64,000 nt of DNA from Orbilia blumenaviensis (taxonomy: Eukaryota; Ascomycota; Orbiliomycetes; Orbiliales; Orbiliaceae), in NCBI GenBank assembly GCA_036872755.1, contig JAVHNS010000008.1:1054001-1118000 (forward strand), in the 5' to 3' direction. The notes beneath the pieces were generated by a model. The model was given only the letters and a program-made list of their open reading frames with translations. It made no database searches and was not told where the DNA came from. How positions within the stretch are numbered: the first letter of the stretch is position 1; each line of letters begins with the position of its first letter. Of the stretch, positions 10,707 through 22,614 are shown piece by piece. Made by a program: the position numbers and the translations under genes.

Positions 10707-12401
10707 TTAGGTCTTCTTGACATGCGGGTACTTTGACCACTCCGGTGACTTCCAGCCGTAGTGAACGGATAACTGCATCAAAGTATGTTAGCACATATTC
10801 AACCTTTAGTCTATATAGTGCTTGTAATCTTTCCTCACCTTAAAGCTCTTAAACGACTTTCCACCTTTCCCACCATTTCTAACAAGAAACTCCGCAAGCT
10901 CCCCGAATCCTTCCCCTTCTGCAATATCTACCGCTGTTTCCCCGTCTTCTCCAGTTGCATTAATCTTAGCGCCCCTGCTTATTAACAGTTTCGCGCACTC
11001 AATTTGCCCTTGTTCAGCAGCGACATGCAATGGAGTCCATGACCTCCACATCTTTGCATTGACTTCTGCCTTAAATTCCAATAGCAATTCCAACAATTGA
11101 ACGTCACCTCTTTCCACGGCGATATGTACTGCCGCCCTTCTCTCCATCCCAACAATATCAGGTTTCGCCCTGTTATCTAATAACAACTTTGCGATATCAT
11201 TAAACCCACGCTGTACAGCCAGCACTAACGATGTCCTCATGTCCCACCGTCTTTCATTTACTCCTGCTCCACTCTGAAGCAAAAGCCAAACGATATCCAT
11301 GTACCCCTTCATCACTGCCAAGTGTAGCGGGGTGCTGCCCCACCTTTCTCCTTCACACTTCGGATGTGAGTATCCAAACTTCCCCCACGCGGTCTTCGCG
11401 TTTACGTCAGCTTTCGCTTCGACCAGAATCAAGGCAGCGTCCCGATGTCCTGCGTCAGCTGCGAAGTGCAATGGCTGGAACCATTCGACGCCCTGGTTTG
11501 GAGCGTGGACATCAGCGCCGAGGGTCAATAGTCGCCGTATTATATCCGCATATCCCCTGGCTGCTGCGATATGTAATGGTCGGATGTGCCTTGAATTCGG
11601 CATGTTCGGGTGTGCGCCTTTATCAAGAAGCACGTTGGCCATACCAACCATACCGTTTTTTAAGGCGTGGTGAAGCGCTGTGTTTGAGCCTGGCGACCAA
11701 CCGTGAATATCTGCGCCGTTGTTGAGGAGATAAGTGGCTACGCCCTGGCGTTTCGATGCTAAAGCAGCGCAAAGCGGGCTAACAGAGTTATTTTCGAATG
11801 ACAGTAACCTATAGTCGCTTTCGAGAAGGTATTGTACCAGTTCCAGATTTCCGGAGCCCGCGGCAAGGCTGAGTGGTGTTTCGCGAAGGGCCGTCTGTGT
11901 TCGAGTGTCTGCTCCAGCTGCTATCAGAACTTGTGCGAATTCTAGACAACCATTTTGACAAGCGTAGTGTAGGGCTGTCTTTTTCTGGGTAGCGCTGCGT
12001 TCGTCAATGTGTGTCCAGGCACCAATCGCCTCAAGGGGTTCCAAAAGTGAGTAGTCATTGCGAAGTGCAGCTTCATGAATCGGTCCAAGATCAAAGCTTC
12101 CGGAGCTCGGTCGCTCTTTGTTTCGTGTTATTTCCAGTACAGGTGGTTCAGTACTTGTGAGAGATAGTCCGAATCTGAAAAGCCAAAAACGGTCTTCAGC
12201 ACCGATCGGGAGGGGTAGCGATTCTAGAGACGCAGCTTCATCAAATGACGGAGGAGCACCGCGAGAGAATCTTTCGCTGCTGGACCGGTCTTGCGACGAT
12301 GTTTCGTCATATGTTGGAGGGAGAGTTTCGACTCTCGAAAGTGGATTAAACCGCCGTCCGAAGGATCCTTCGTTGTAGTTTATGATTGATGAAGCGTCCA
12401 T
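10707..12401 (-). CDS. ankyrin-repeat protein, 2 exons
   Basis: Exon 1 is 12401-10839. A 66-bp intron (GTGAGG, branch TGCTAAC, GATGCAG) leads to exon 2 at 10772-10707, giving about 542 residues; if the intron is retained the protein ends 11 residues after the junction. The first ~110 residues are Ser/Pro/Glu-rich without repeats. From about residue 108 roughly eleven ankyrin repeats follow, seen as TALHYACQNGCLEFAQVLI, TALHHALKNGMVGMANVLL, RPLHIAAARGYADIIRRLL, QPLHFAADAGHRDAALIL, TPLHLAVMKGYMDIVWLLL, AAVHIAVERGDVQLLELLL and TPLHVAAEQGQIECAKLLI. Ankyrin repeats are protein-binding scaffolds; no catalytic domain accompanies them here, so the partner and role are unknown. Confidence 0.85.
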
Positions 12402-13156
12402 AATAGGAATATAATTAATCGGAGCAAAAGAAAATCTCTAATATTGTAGTCAGAATGATAGATATCCAGAATCGATAAGCAGAGATTAGAAACCCGTACC
12501 TTTCCTTCTTTATATCTCCAAGATTCGGAGTCTCGGCATCACCTTCACAAGCTTCTGCCAATACGATTAACGTTCCGCAATCCAGGCCGGGGTCTCGTAG
12601 TCTGATTCGACGACTAGTCTACGGTAACCCCTGCCGTTTCGTACATTAGGATGATTCATTACGACTCTACTAATAGTGTTGAGGGCCCGGGCTACTCCGC
12701 CGCGTATATCGCTACGATTTGACATGCGCAGCCCGTCCACGATCGTGCACGAAGTGCTAAGCAATGATTGAAAAGCTTAGCAGCTTCCCGTTTGAGCGCC
12801 ATCTCTTCTCTGGGGTATCCAAGCTAGAGCGGTGATTGGTCGGCAATGAGGGATAGTCATTGGTTGCGAGGGTGTGGGGATGGAGGACTGTTAGTCAGTC
12901 GAGGTCTTGGCTGCTTGGAAATCGTCATGATGAATCAACCCAAGCAGAAAATTTGAGAAGGACTTTTAACACCTTCTCGACAACATCCCCTCGACTTCTC
13001 AGCCTCACCGGCCTTCCCTCTTCAAAAGGCTTTCGTAGAACGGTTCGCCCAGGCCTCCCTGCTGTTGTTGCTATAAACATCACTACCACACCGCCGGTTT
13101 ACCAAGACGATATTCTCCTCCTCGATCGAGCTGCAGGCTGACAGCAACTTTCCACC
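12402..13156. other. intergenic, bidirectional promoter region (ankyrin gene / SBDS)
   Basis: This 755-bp gap lies between divergent start codons. A small minus-strand frame at 12764-12567 and an overlapping 38-codon frame starting with ATG near 12803 have no family features and are not called. The leader just upstream of SBDS is pyrimidine-rich (CAACTTTCCACC before the ATG). Confidence 0.5.
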
Positions 13157-14032
13157 ATGTCGCAACGCGTGAACCAACCTTCCAACCAAATTAAACTTAC
13201 GAACGTCTCGGTTGTTCGTATGCGCAAGGCGAAAAAGCGTTTCGAGCTCGCTTGCTACAAGAACAAAGTCCTTGAGTGGAGAAACGGTGTCGAGAAGGAT
13301 ATCGACGAAGTTTTACAGATCCACCAGGTTTTCCTCAATACCTCAAAGGGAGCTGTTGCGCCGACCGCGGATTTACAGAAAGCATGGCCTGGGAAGAGCC
13401 AGGAGGAAATTATCCTAGATATCCTGGCGAAAGGCGAATTACAGGTTGGTGATAAAGAGAGAACACAGCAACTCGAAATGCTGCAGAAAGAGGTGGTACA
13501 GATTGTTACAGAAAAGTGCGTGGACCCTGCCACGGGCAGGGTTTACCCCTCTGGCCTGATAGAAAAAGCTATGGAAGGCTTGATGAGCAGGAATCAGAAC
13601 GCTACTACCACCACTACAAACGGTGAAGGAAGCAGCTCGACACCTCCTACAGAAACCGGCGAAAAAGGCAAGGAAAGGGCTAAGGACGAACCCCCAAGGT
13701 GGACCGGAGTCGTTACTACGAAATCTGCCAAATCGCAAGCGCTGGAGGCTATCAAAGCGCTGCTTTACTACCAGCCCCTCCCAATTGCCCGACAGAGAAT
13801 GAAACTGAGGATTTTTATGCCTTCAGCAGTCGCAAAAAAGATCAAACCCGCCATTGGAGAGATGATTGATCAATTGGTGGACGAGGATTTTGGGGGTGAC
13901 GGTTGGAATGCCGATGTCATTTGTGATCCAGGAGTATATCGGAAAATTAGCGATCTGGTTGGTAAGGAGGCTAAGGGAAGGGGAAGGGTTGAGGTTCTCG
14001 ATACGGCAGTCGCTGCCAACGACGAGGATTGA
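13157..14032 (+). CDS. SDO1: ribosome maturation protein SBDS/Sdo1
   Basis: Single exon, 291 residues. The N-terminus MSQRVNQPSNQIKLTNVSVV and the following RMRKAKKRFELACYKNKV, VLQIHQVFLNTSKGAVA and ILAKGELQVGDKERTQQ are the hallmark segments of the SBDS N-terminal (FYSH) domain. The helical middle domain follows with IVTEKCVDPATGRVYP, and a ferredoxin-like C-terminal domain holds LPIARQRMKLRIFMP. With the GTPase Efl1 the protein evicts Tif6/eIF6 from nascent 60S subunits in the cytoplasm, a late step of ribosome assembly. It is longer than the usual ~250 residues because of an Asn/Thr/Ser/Glu-rich insert of about 45 residues between the middle and C-terminal domains (about residues 150-190), likely a disordered linker. 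The next gene, RPS18, is convergent. Confidence 0.97.
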   Translation: MSQRVNQPSNQIKLTNVSVVRMRKAKKRFELACYKNKVLEWRNGVEKDIDEVLQIHQVFLNTSKGAVAPTADLQKAWPGKSQEEIILDILAKGELQVGDKERTQQLEMLQKEVVQIVTEKCVDPATGRVYPSGLIEKAMEGLMSRNQNATTTTTNGEGSSSTPPTETGEKGKERAKDEPPRWTGVVTTKSAKSQALEAIKALLYYQPLPIARQRMKLRIFMPSAVAKKIKPAIGEMIDQLVDEDFGGDGWNADVICDPGVYRKISDLVGKEAKGRGRVEVLDTAVAANDED

Positions 14033-14628
14033 TGACTACGCCTTGTGTTAGTAGCGTAAAAAAAAAAAAAATCATGACAAGTTTTTTGGCTGGGATTGGT
14101 ACAATGGTGCATCACGGATTGCATTTCTGGCGTTTGGCTAGAGCGAGTTCTTCACAGATTTTGTAATGAATAATGTGTATAGAATTGTTTGCCCCTCATC
14201 GTACGAAGTGGTTTCTATTGGTCTGATGGGCCTGGGGTTTCTATACGAGACCTGGGTTTCTATAACCCAATACCGGCAGTTTAATAGGTTTAGTGGAAGC
14301 ACTGGCGAGTAGTTGCTCAGAATCTGGAATGCTCATGAAGACGCCTTAATTCTAAAACCCCTCTTCTCCAGTCTCATGAATCGGTATAATTGTTTACATT
14401 GAAAAAAGACGTTAACCCCAGAATGAAGAATTATCCCGTCACAAAACAGCGGATTAATGCATTTCCCGTAGATGATACAACCAAGGAAAAAGTGTGTAAG
14501 AGGTTATATAGAGGAGGTGGTGGTATGGTGGTATGGTGGTGGCGGTAGTAATAATGAGTAAAAGGAGGTCATTGATAAAGGCGTAAAGGAAAAAATGCGG
14601 AAAAGACAAATATACAAAAGCGATACGC
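14033..14628. other. intergenic between convergent SBDS and RPS18
   Basis: This 596-bp gap holds the 3' UTRs of two convergent genes. It contains an A13 run just after the SBDS stop and a GGT/ATGGT microsatellite at 14511-14556. No gene is seen. Confidence 0.6.
14511..14556. repeat. GGT/ATGGT microsatellite
   Basis: Repeated GGT and GGTAT units lie within the RPS18 3' flanking region. This is a simple-sequence repeat. Confidence 0.75.
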
Positions 14629-15438
14629 TTAACCACCCTTCTTCTTGGAGACACCGACGGTACGTCCACGACGACTATAGTTGATCAGGTTAGATGATAT
14701 CCTAAATTACTTATGAGAATATAAAAAAAACGTACCCAGTCGTCTTGGTATGTTGACCTCTAACTCTTAGACCCCAGTAGTGTCTCAAACCACGATGGCA
14801 CCTGATCTTCTTTAATCTTTCCAAGTCATCACGGAGCTTGCTCTGGAGACCGTTGGCGAGAATCTGGGAGTTCTTGCCATCGACAATGTCGCGCTGTCTG
14901 TTCAAGAACCAGGATGGGATCTTGTAGGCAGTGGGGTCCTGGATGATGGTGATGATTCGCTCGAGCTCTTCGGTAGTAAGCTCACCGGCACTATTTCGAT
15001 GGTTTCGTTAGAACTCAAGTTCCGAGGTACATGGTTTTCAAGGCAGGCATATTTACCGTTTCGACAGGTCGATATCAGCCTTCTTGCAGACCAAGTTGGA
15101 GTATCGGCGGCCGACACCACCAATCTTGGTCATGGCGTACATGACCTTCTGCTTTCCGTCAACATTGGTGTTGAGGAGACGCAACTATAATCCGGCAAAA
15201 TCCATCCGTCAGCATTTCTGTCGCAAGTTGCAGCATAGTCCCTTCGCTGTCCGTTGGTATCCCCAAATTTAAAAAAAAAAAAAAAATTCCCCTCCTCTTG
15301 AATGATATCGTTTACACGTCTTTTTCCTCCTTGAGACCCTCAAATTCCCCCCACCCTCTGGAACTAACGAAATCGAAATCGTATGGGAATACTAACGATG
15401 TATTGGAAGTTGGATTTTTCGGGGTTGACGAGCGACAT
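14629..15438 (-). CDS. RPS18: 40S ribosomal protein S18 (uS13), 4 exons
   Basis: Exons are 15438-15397, 15184-15057, 14990-14736 and 14674-14629, giving 156 residues, the normal length for a fungal uS13. The protein starts [14 protein letters not shown]. After a 212-bp first intron it continues [20 protein letters not shown] and [20 protein letters not shown], then the long third exon carries [15 protein letters not shown] and [20 protein letters not shown]. It ends [14 protein letters not shown]. It is a component of the head of the small ribosomal subunit, at the intersubunit bridge and near the P site. The short first exon and relatively long first intron are typical of fungal ribosomal-protein genes. 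All phases agree and every joint restores universally conserved sequence. Confidence 0.97.
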
Positions 15439-18400
15439 GTTGGGCGGCTGTTGATGTCGTCCGGAAGGGTTGTCGTGATGATGGTTGTCGTATGTATTAG
15501 CTTGAAGTCCTGAGAATTCGAGATGGAGCCGTACACACAAATTTTAGCAGCGAATACGCTAGCCATATTTAGACTAGAGGAGGGTTTGGGAGCCCTAGGC
15601 CTCGGTCGTGACGAAAATAGTAATTCATTGTCAACAAACAGTCTGTTTCTAACAACACATTTGGAACGTTGCATTTTCGAGACTCGCACAGGAGCACAAC
15701 ACAATTCTAGCTACGAGATTGTCCGTGCACCTAGTGTTACCGACCATACCTAACCGAAACGGCCTCACATGCCGGCGTTATATGCCGGCCCACTCACAAA
15801 TTAGCTGCAGCTGGCGAGGTCCTTATCCCGCCAATATGCTTCGATTCAGGTACGAACCTGTGAATAGCTAGGAGAATGGCCACCTTGGGATGAAACACAC
15901 CGGGTCAACAAAAACCCATTCAGATAATCCGCGTGATGCCTGTTGCGGAAAAAGTATTGGACCGTGTGTGCCCGGATGTGCACTGACATCTGACCCTATA
16001 CCCAAAGTCGGCTGTGCCGTTATCTCAAAATCGGGGTCTGATCACAGAATTCTGAAATAGAAACTTTTATTCCGTATACATTTTGTGAGAGAGATATATG
16101 TGATTGCTATGTCTGGTATATAATGGATATCTTCCTACTCGCGACGGTTACGACGTCGGTATGGTGGTTTCGCGTTCGAGAGTGTGCCATTGATCAATTG
16201 ATAGCTATAGACGCCCGAGTATAAGAGTATACCATCAGGTGGGAGATCAGGCGCCCTAAGAGACAAGTATGTACCTCAATCAACGAAAGGCTCAAAGTCT
16301 GCATACTAGCCTATATATCATACTTTTCTTGATAATTCTCGGCGTCATGCAGTTTGGTGAGCTCAGTGCTGGTATAAGAAAGCCTAGAGATTGAGGGTTT
16401 AGAAATACTTAATTTGGAAGTGAGTTACGAAGTATCTAGTACCCAGAACGTATACATATTCTTTCGAAGGAATAGTCCTGCATGCTGTAGGCCCTGACAC
16501 CGAGACTACAGTAGGCCCACTACATCGTTCATAATTGGTCTGATCACATAGATCCCGCGCGCATCGAATCCCCCAGAACGATAGCCTCCGGCTCGAGGTG
16601 CCGGACCAAGAAATATTCTAAATCAAGAAATTGTACCTTGCATGTATGACCAGGGCCTCAGGAACTCAATCAATCGAATATGTATATCGGACAAGGTTGA
16701 CTATATTATTCCAGCATTTATAGTCCAATAGCGTCTCGCATATTATAACAATTGAATATACATAAATCCTACGATGGAACCCACCGGTGTACCATGCATC
16801 TTTGCCCCAAGCTGACATATCACAAAGCTCAAGATGAAATTTGTGATATATAGTTTCGCCACCGTTGTGTCATGTAAGCATGACAAGGAGAATTCAACAG
16901 CTGACTTTAGTATTAGGACTGGGAAACGCAATATTGTAACAGAACCACAGCCCCTAGACGGGTGCGAGGGAAAGTCCCCTGTCATCGGGACGTAGTGGTC
17001 TCGTTGTCATCCAGCTCGTGGCTATATTTTGAAGAAGAAGAAAAGAAACTTTCCTAGTCTCCCATACCGTAAATCATATACGTGGCACCCGGGTACCCCG
17101 GATTCTCTGACCTGATCTTTTGGGGCGCTATTGCGTCTAATGCGTCCCGTGGTTTAGTTTCTATCGATACCATTAATGCATATGCATTATATCGGTTTAT
17201 GAATTTATCCCAGGGGTACATAGTATTCAAGCCATGATGAGGAATTGATGTGAATAGGCTCGTTTGCTCGATCTGTGTCATATATAAACATCAAAATAAA
17301 TTTAATCTAGATTTATTATTAATAAGGAGTCAGTGAAACAGAAATTCTACGCCTAGCCGAATGCCGTTGGCCTAACATATTAAATTACCATTTCATCTTC
17401 TTATTCCCATGATCATATTTCATGCGTCTACCCATCCACTCATCTGCATGCCCTATCCCTTTACTCAGCTAGGCGTCCGGCCGCATAGCAGGTGTTAAAA
17501 CAAACGATGCATATGTAACACAAATTCTACAATACTTGCGAATTGTCTGTAAAATGCCAATACTGTTGTACTTTTTTAGACTTTCGACTTAAGTCTGAGT
17601 TATTTTGTTGAACAATACATCCTGAACCCTATCTGTCCCAGGATAAATGGCATCTCGAATGCGAAGTGACCAGTTCCTGCATACTGCAATAATTGAAGGA
17701 ATTATTTAATCTTGGAACAAATAAATTTCTTGCATGTGTCGATAGAATCGATATGGGTCAAGGGATTTTTCGGCTCGCTAAATGATACCACGGGTTGAGG
17801 GGTCTGGTAGGGACACACGAACTGTCGGGATCCGGAGCAGGCACCGCTTCTTCGGACATCATGGCGAGCCATCTGCGGTTCACTCGGTTGTTGATCAGCG
17901 CACGTCCCCCGCTCCATGGATCCAGCCTCCCCTGCTCCAAAAATTAAATTCAGTTATATGGCCGGAACTTGTAAATGTCACAAGACTGCCTGGGTATATA
18001 GCGCCACCTATGTTATGGAGATGATACCTTTTTGGCTCAAACACTGAAACTTTAGATATGGTGTACCCCGCAGATGCATATCACATCTTGAGAAAGATGT
18101 TCTGGCTGCGATCCTAGAAAGTATATCCAATAAATCATCATTTCATCGACGGAAATAAGCGAAAAATAAAGCCTCGCTATGACCATCAAGCGAAAAAATT
18201 CTGGTTTACTTTAGGGTTACCAGGGAATTTAACCTCAAGGTTAAAATAAATGGTTTTCCTGTCACCCGCTCAAAAACATAACCAGAACCCTAGCATAGTA
18301 GCTTTTGGAAGCTTGGGGGCAACGCGCGACACCACAGACTGACCATTATTAAAGATATATTCGACATTCGCGTTGATTAATGATAATAAAGACTCTAAAT

Positions 18401-20804
18401 AGCTCCAAACTCCGTAATTAAGTTTGAGCTTCCAATGATTGCACTTCGGACTGTCAATATATCAGCGGAGAGCACCCGAAATATATTGCATCATTGAAAG
18501 CTCGAGTTATTAATTCGTTGACATATCAATATATGTGACAGGACCAAGGCCGAGACATCGGGTTTACACCATGTGTTGCTGTTCCAAGGCCTGAGTGGCG
18601 TCAGCGAAAACGCCGCCAGATTCGGGAGTCTTTGTGCCAATGGTGTCTGGGAAAAAATCGGAGAAAGCTTGTATCTATGGAGTATGAAACTGGGTCTAGA
18701 GTTGACCTGGGGTAGTGTATGGGGAATTCGTGTTTCATGGTCCGCAACACGTCCAAGTGTTGGAACCAGGTCTGACGTCGATGTATTATACTTGTTCCGC
18801 AAACTGTTTATTTTGATCTTAGACGATATTATACCGGTATCACTTCGATGGGAGCTCTTAGTCCCTCGACCAAAGCATCATCGTTAACAGGGGTTCTAGA
18901 TCCCATAGGAGAGTCTATCTGGAAGAGTAGTGACATAGACGACGGAAAATAATATAGGATGAAAGTCTCCGTTATTGCGCTCATTGTGAAACATCTAACC
19001 ACATATCCAGAGCTCCCTGTTCAGCTTGAGGTACAAGCCTGAGTATTCTCGGTTTGGTTTCTTGGTTGATCAAACAGCACTAGCCACATAAGAAATGATA
19101 GAATGAGCCCAGCCTTCGAGCTGTGGTGAAGATACATCATACGATTCTGATGATAATCCTGCCCGGGTTTGGACGTTGTCGAAGGAGTCAACTTCTAGTG
19201 CACTTATGCTATTGAGACAAAAATAAAAATTATAATGGCGGTATGCCCGAGTTAGCTAGTGTATGCCCGAATATGCAAGGTGTGTGCCTGTCTAGAGACT
19301 TGTATATGTACATTTCAAAACGTGGTTGACAAAATAGTCGATGTTTCACTTTTTCCGTGAGGAAGGTCTTTTCGAAATGTTGGCACCCGGGTACCTGACG
19401 GATTGAAGGGCAATGCAGGCTGCGCCGCAACCAACGCTTATTATCAACGATCGACTTAATCGGCTAGAATGATTCTCCCTATATCCCCACGAAACAGTGT
19501 GTTTTCGAAGCCTGCGTAGTCTAGCGAATGGTATCCATCCTAAAGCTTCCAGATTTTTTTTCCATGCATGGATCAATGTTGTGGGCATTGACGACTAACA
19601 TTTAACACCATCCAAATAGAACGATAATCCGGGGATCGCAATTCGGCATCGACATAGCTGCCGAGCGAAGGTTAACAGGGCCTACTAGGAACTGGGGGTT
19701 CTGCAACAAGAATAGATTTCAGTGATCCAAGCATTGACAGCCATAGCTTCTCCATGATGTCGATCTTATGATGTGATCCAGGTACAATTTCCACTGAATT
19801 TTTCTGACTGAATATCACAATCCATGATCCTTGAGATTTGATCCTTGTCACGTACATACACATCTGCAGAAACGGGTTGGGACTAGCCAGGCCTGCCCAC
19901 TTACTTTCTTTTTTCTGTTTTTTTTTCCCATGCGGTACCTTTCCGCGAGACGAACAAAAATTCTCGCAACAGCTTCCGGACACTGCTTATCGCCCTCAAG
20001 TCTGGTGACTGAGCAAGAATTGCAGAGCCGGAATTAACTTTTTGCCGCTGTCATAGCTACGTATACGTCGTCGGAATTTGCCATGCGTAGGACTGGAGGC
20101 AGAGAACAGGAAAAGTGTTGTGAGATGGAGCCTTGGCCAAGATGATACAAACAACTATGGAATGGCCTTACAGAGCTAAGTATACAGCTGAGGAGAGTCT
20201 GTGGAGCATTTCATTTTTTCTAGATCGTAGAGTGCGTTCGATGCGCCCAGGCGATGAGAAGAAGAAGCAAAACCGTCCCAAATTTTGGCCTCTGCAAAAT
20301 TCTTCAGCTGCCACACGGGTCTGTGCAGTGTGAAAATTCGAACATTGGTGCACGGTGTCGCATTACTAGCGGATACAGGGGCAATGTTGCGCAACCTACA
20401 AGGAGGAATCCAAATGGTGGGCTAGTGTTTGGGGTCCCCGCACGTGAAGCCTCTAAGGGAAAGTCTTGACCAGGTACCGTGAAAACGTTCTCACCTTGCG
20501 TCCCAGCATCCCAAAGTTGTACAATTTTGGGTATCCCACCATTTTCCCTTGTCTTTCTTCAAGCGAGTGTGGGTGGCCGTTTGGTCTGGGGTAGCACTGG
20601 AGAAAGTAGATTAGAGAGAGCAAATAGCGAGATATAAGATGGCGACCTCCCTCGTCGATGAGTGAGTTTTTTTCTACATCCAAACCACAACTCCTTCTTT
20701 AGATAACTGGACCTGCACACCCTGTTATCCTTATTTCATACCATAATACCATACTCCATACTTTAGTATCACCCTTTATTTTGAAGTTAACCCCGCCCTC
20801 CACA
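15439..20804. other. gene-poor 5.4-kb region
   Basis: No gene can be supported over 5.4 kb, the longest such stretch in the window. Open frames are all short and lack family features. Minus-strand segments near 17054-17281 and 17580-18030 look more protein-like than background (see separate entry). The rightmost 1 kb should contain the promoter of the sugar permease. Confidence 0.5.
17054..18030 (-). pseudogene. possible decayed coding segments
   Basis: Minus-strand frames here read like protein in pieces. One piece, near 18020-17900, is GGAIYPGSLVTFTSSGHITE followed by FNFW. A second, about 17640-17575, is RNWSLRIRDAIYPGTDRVQD and sits after a good acceptor-like TTCAATTATTGCAG. A third, 17281-17054, includes NPGYPGATYMIYGMGD. 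They lie in different frames with stops between them, and I could not connect them by introns. They may be remnants of one or more genes, or chance. No family is recognised. Confidence 0.2.
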
Positions 20805-22614
20805 ATGGACAAAGGAATTGTGGAAGGTGGCGTCGTCGCCAATCGAGTCGATAGTGAAGACTCAAATATCAGAAATGATTCTGAGATCATAGCCGAGGCT
20901 GCATTTGCGGCTGATAAGGAGAGTAAGATGACTCTAAGAGAGGGAATCAAGCTCTACCCTCATGCTATCGGCTGGTCTGTTCTACTCTCGATGGCAATCA
21001 TCATGGAGGGTTTCGATATTGTCCTCATCTCAAATTTCTTTGGATTTCCTCAATTCGTCCAGAAATACGGCGAGCAACTACCTGACGGCACCTATAATAT
21101 ATCAGCCAAATGGCAGACCGCTCTGTCCAACGGTGCCTATGTCGGCGAGATTATAGGCCTTTTTATTAACGGTATCGTCTCTGAGAGATATGGTTATCGC
21201 AAGACCATGATCGGCTCACTCTCTATCCTCACTTTGTTAATATTCATACCATTCTTTGCTCCTCGGATTGAAATTCTGCTTCTAGGAGGCATTCTGCTTG
21301 GTATTCCATGGGGTGTCTTCCAGACTTTGACTACTGCGTATGCTTCAGAAGTCTGCCCAACTGCCCTTCGCGCCTACTTGACTACTTTTGTCAACCTGTG
21401 CTGGGTTATTGGCCAGTTGATCGCTAGTAGTGTCCTCCGTGGATTCTTAAGTAGGCAAGACCAATGGTCTTATAGAATCCCATTTGCCTTGCAGTGGATC
21501 TGGCCCGTCCCTATAATTATAGGATGTATATTTGCTCCAGAGTCACCATGGTGGTTGGTTCGTCAAGGGCGGATTGCAGATGCCGAAGCGTCTGTCCGCC
21601 GTCTAACAAAGGAAGGGACCGGTGTCGATATCCAAAAGTCTGTTTCAATGATGATTCGCACCAACGAGTTGGAAAAGGAAGCTTCCAGCGGTACAAGATA
21701 TATTGATTGCTTCAAAGGAACTGACCTACGAAGAACAGAAATCGCTTGTGTGGTTTGGGGTATTCAGACATTATGTGGTTCTGGCTTAATGGGTTACAGT
21801 ATGTTCTAATATCAATTCATATTTCATATGGATTTGAAATCTACGGGAAATGATTTTCGGTAGCTAACTTACAAGTCATATAGGCACATATTTTCTTCAA
21901 CAGGCCGGTCTTCCAGTTGAGCAATCGTTCAACTTCACTATGGGACAGTATGCGCTTGGAATTTGCGGCACCCTGGGTTCTTGGCTTCTTATGATGAAAT
22001 ATGGCCGCAGGACACTTTATATTAGTGGTCTCATCGCGCTTTTCCTGACCCTTCTTGCTATTGGCTGCCTTGGTATCCCTAAGTCAAACATGGGTACAGC
22101 CATTGGTATTGCACTCTTGGTAAGCTTTTTGCCAGCAACACATTCTAATTGTGTTTTTTCGGGCTTACGCTTACATGACTATTTCTAGATTTTCACCTTC
22201 GTTTATGATATTACTGTTGGACCAGTCTGCTATGCTATTGTCGCTGAAATGTCTACCACTCGACTTCGATCCAAGTCTATTGTCCTTGCAAGAAACTTTT
22301 ACAACATTATGGGAATTCTCAACAACGTTATCACGCCACTACTGGTCAACGTTACAGCTCTCAACTGGAGAGGTAAAGCCGGGTTCTTTTGGGCAGTATC
22401 TTGTCTGTTCTGCACCATTTACTGCTATTTCAGACTCCCAGAGACTTCCGGCCGCCCTTACATCGAGCTTGATATTCTATTTGAGAAGGGTGTTTCAGCT
22501 AGGCGGTTTCACAAAACCAAAGTCAATGCCACTACTGGAACCATTGAAGGCGGAGAAAAAGCTGAAAAGGATTCAATTGAGCACGCAGACCACATCGAGA
22601 AGGTTTCGATATAA
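20805..22614 (+). CDS. MFS sugar permease, alpha-glucoside (maltose) transporter type, 3 exons
   Basis: Exons are 20805-21798, 21884-22119 and 22189-22614, giving about 551 residues. The start is the ATG at 20805; the frame is open slightly upstream but has no ATG. Twelve membrane helices are expected. Sugar-porter signatures are visible: GFDIVLISNFFGFPQF in helix 1, NGIVSERYGYRKTM after helix 2, IPWGVFQTLTTAYASEVCPT with the family-typical PTALRAYLTTFVNLCW, APESPWWLVRQGR at the end of helix 6 and RLPETSGRPYIELDILFEK at the C-terminus. The GIPWGVFQT and YASEVCP wording is typical of the MAL/AGT alpha-glucoside-proton symporters rather than hexose transporters. It would import maltose-like sugars at the plasma membrane. 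An intracellular amylase gene lies about 10 kb away but is separated by unrelated genes. Confidence 0.9.

Noticed and set aside
12567..12803. Small overlapping minus-strand frames between the ankyrin and SBDS genes
   Set aside because: No family features, no splice join and the region must hold two promoters.
8343..22614. Starch/maltose utilisation cluster (amylase plus alpha-glucoside permease)
   Set aside because: The two genes lie about 10 kb apart with ankyrin, SBDS and RPS18 genes and a long empty stretch between, and no regulator gene nearby.
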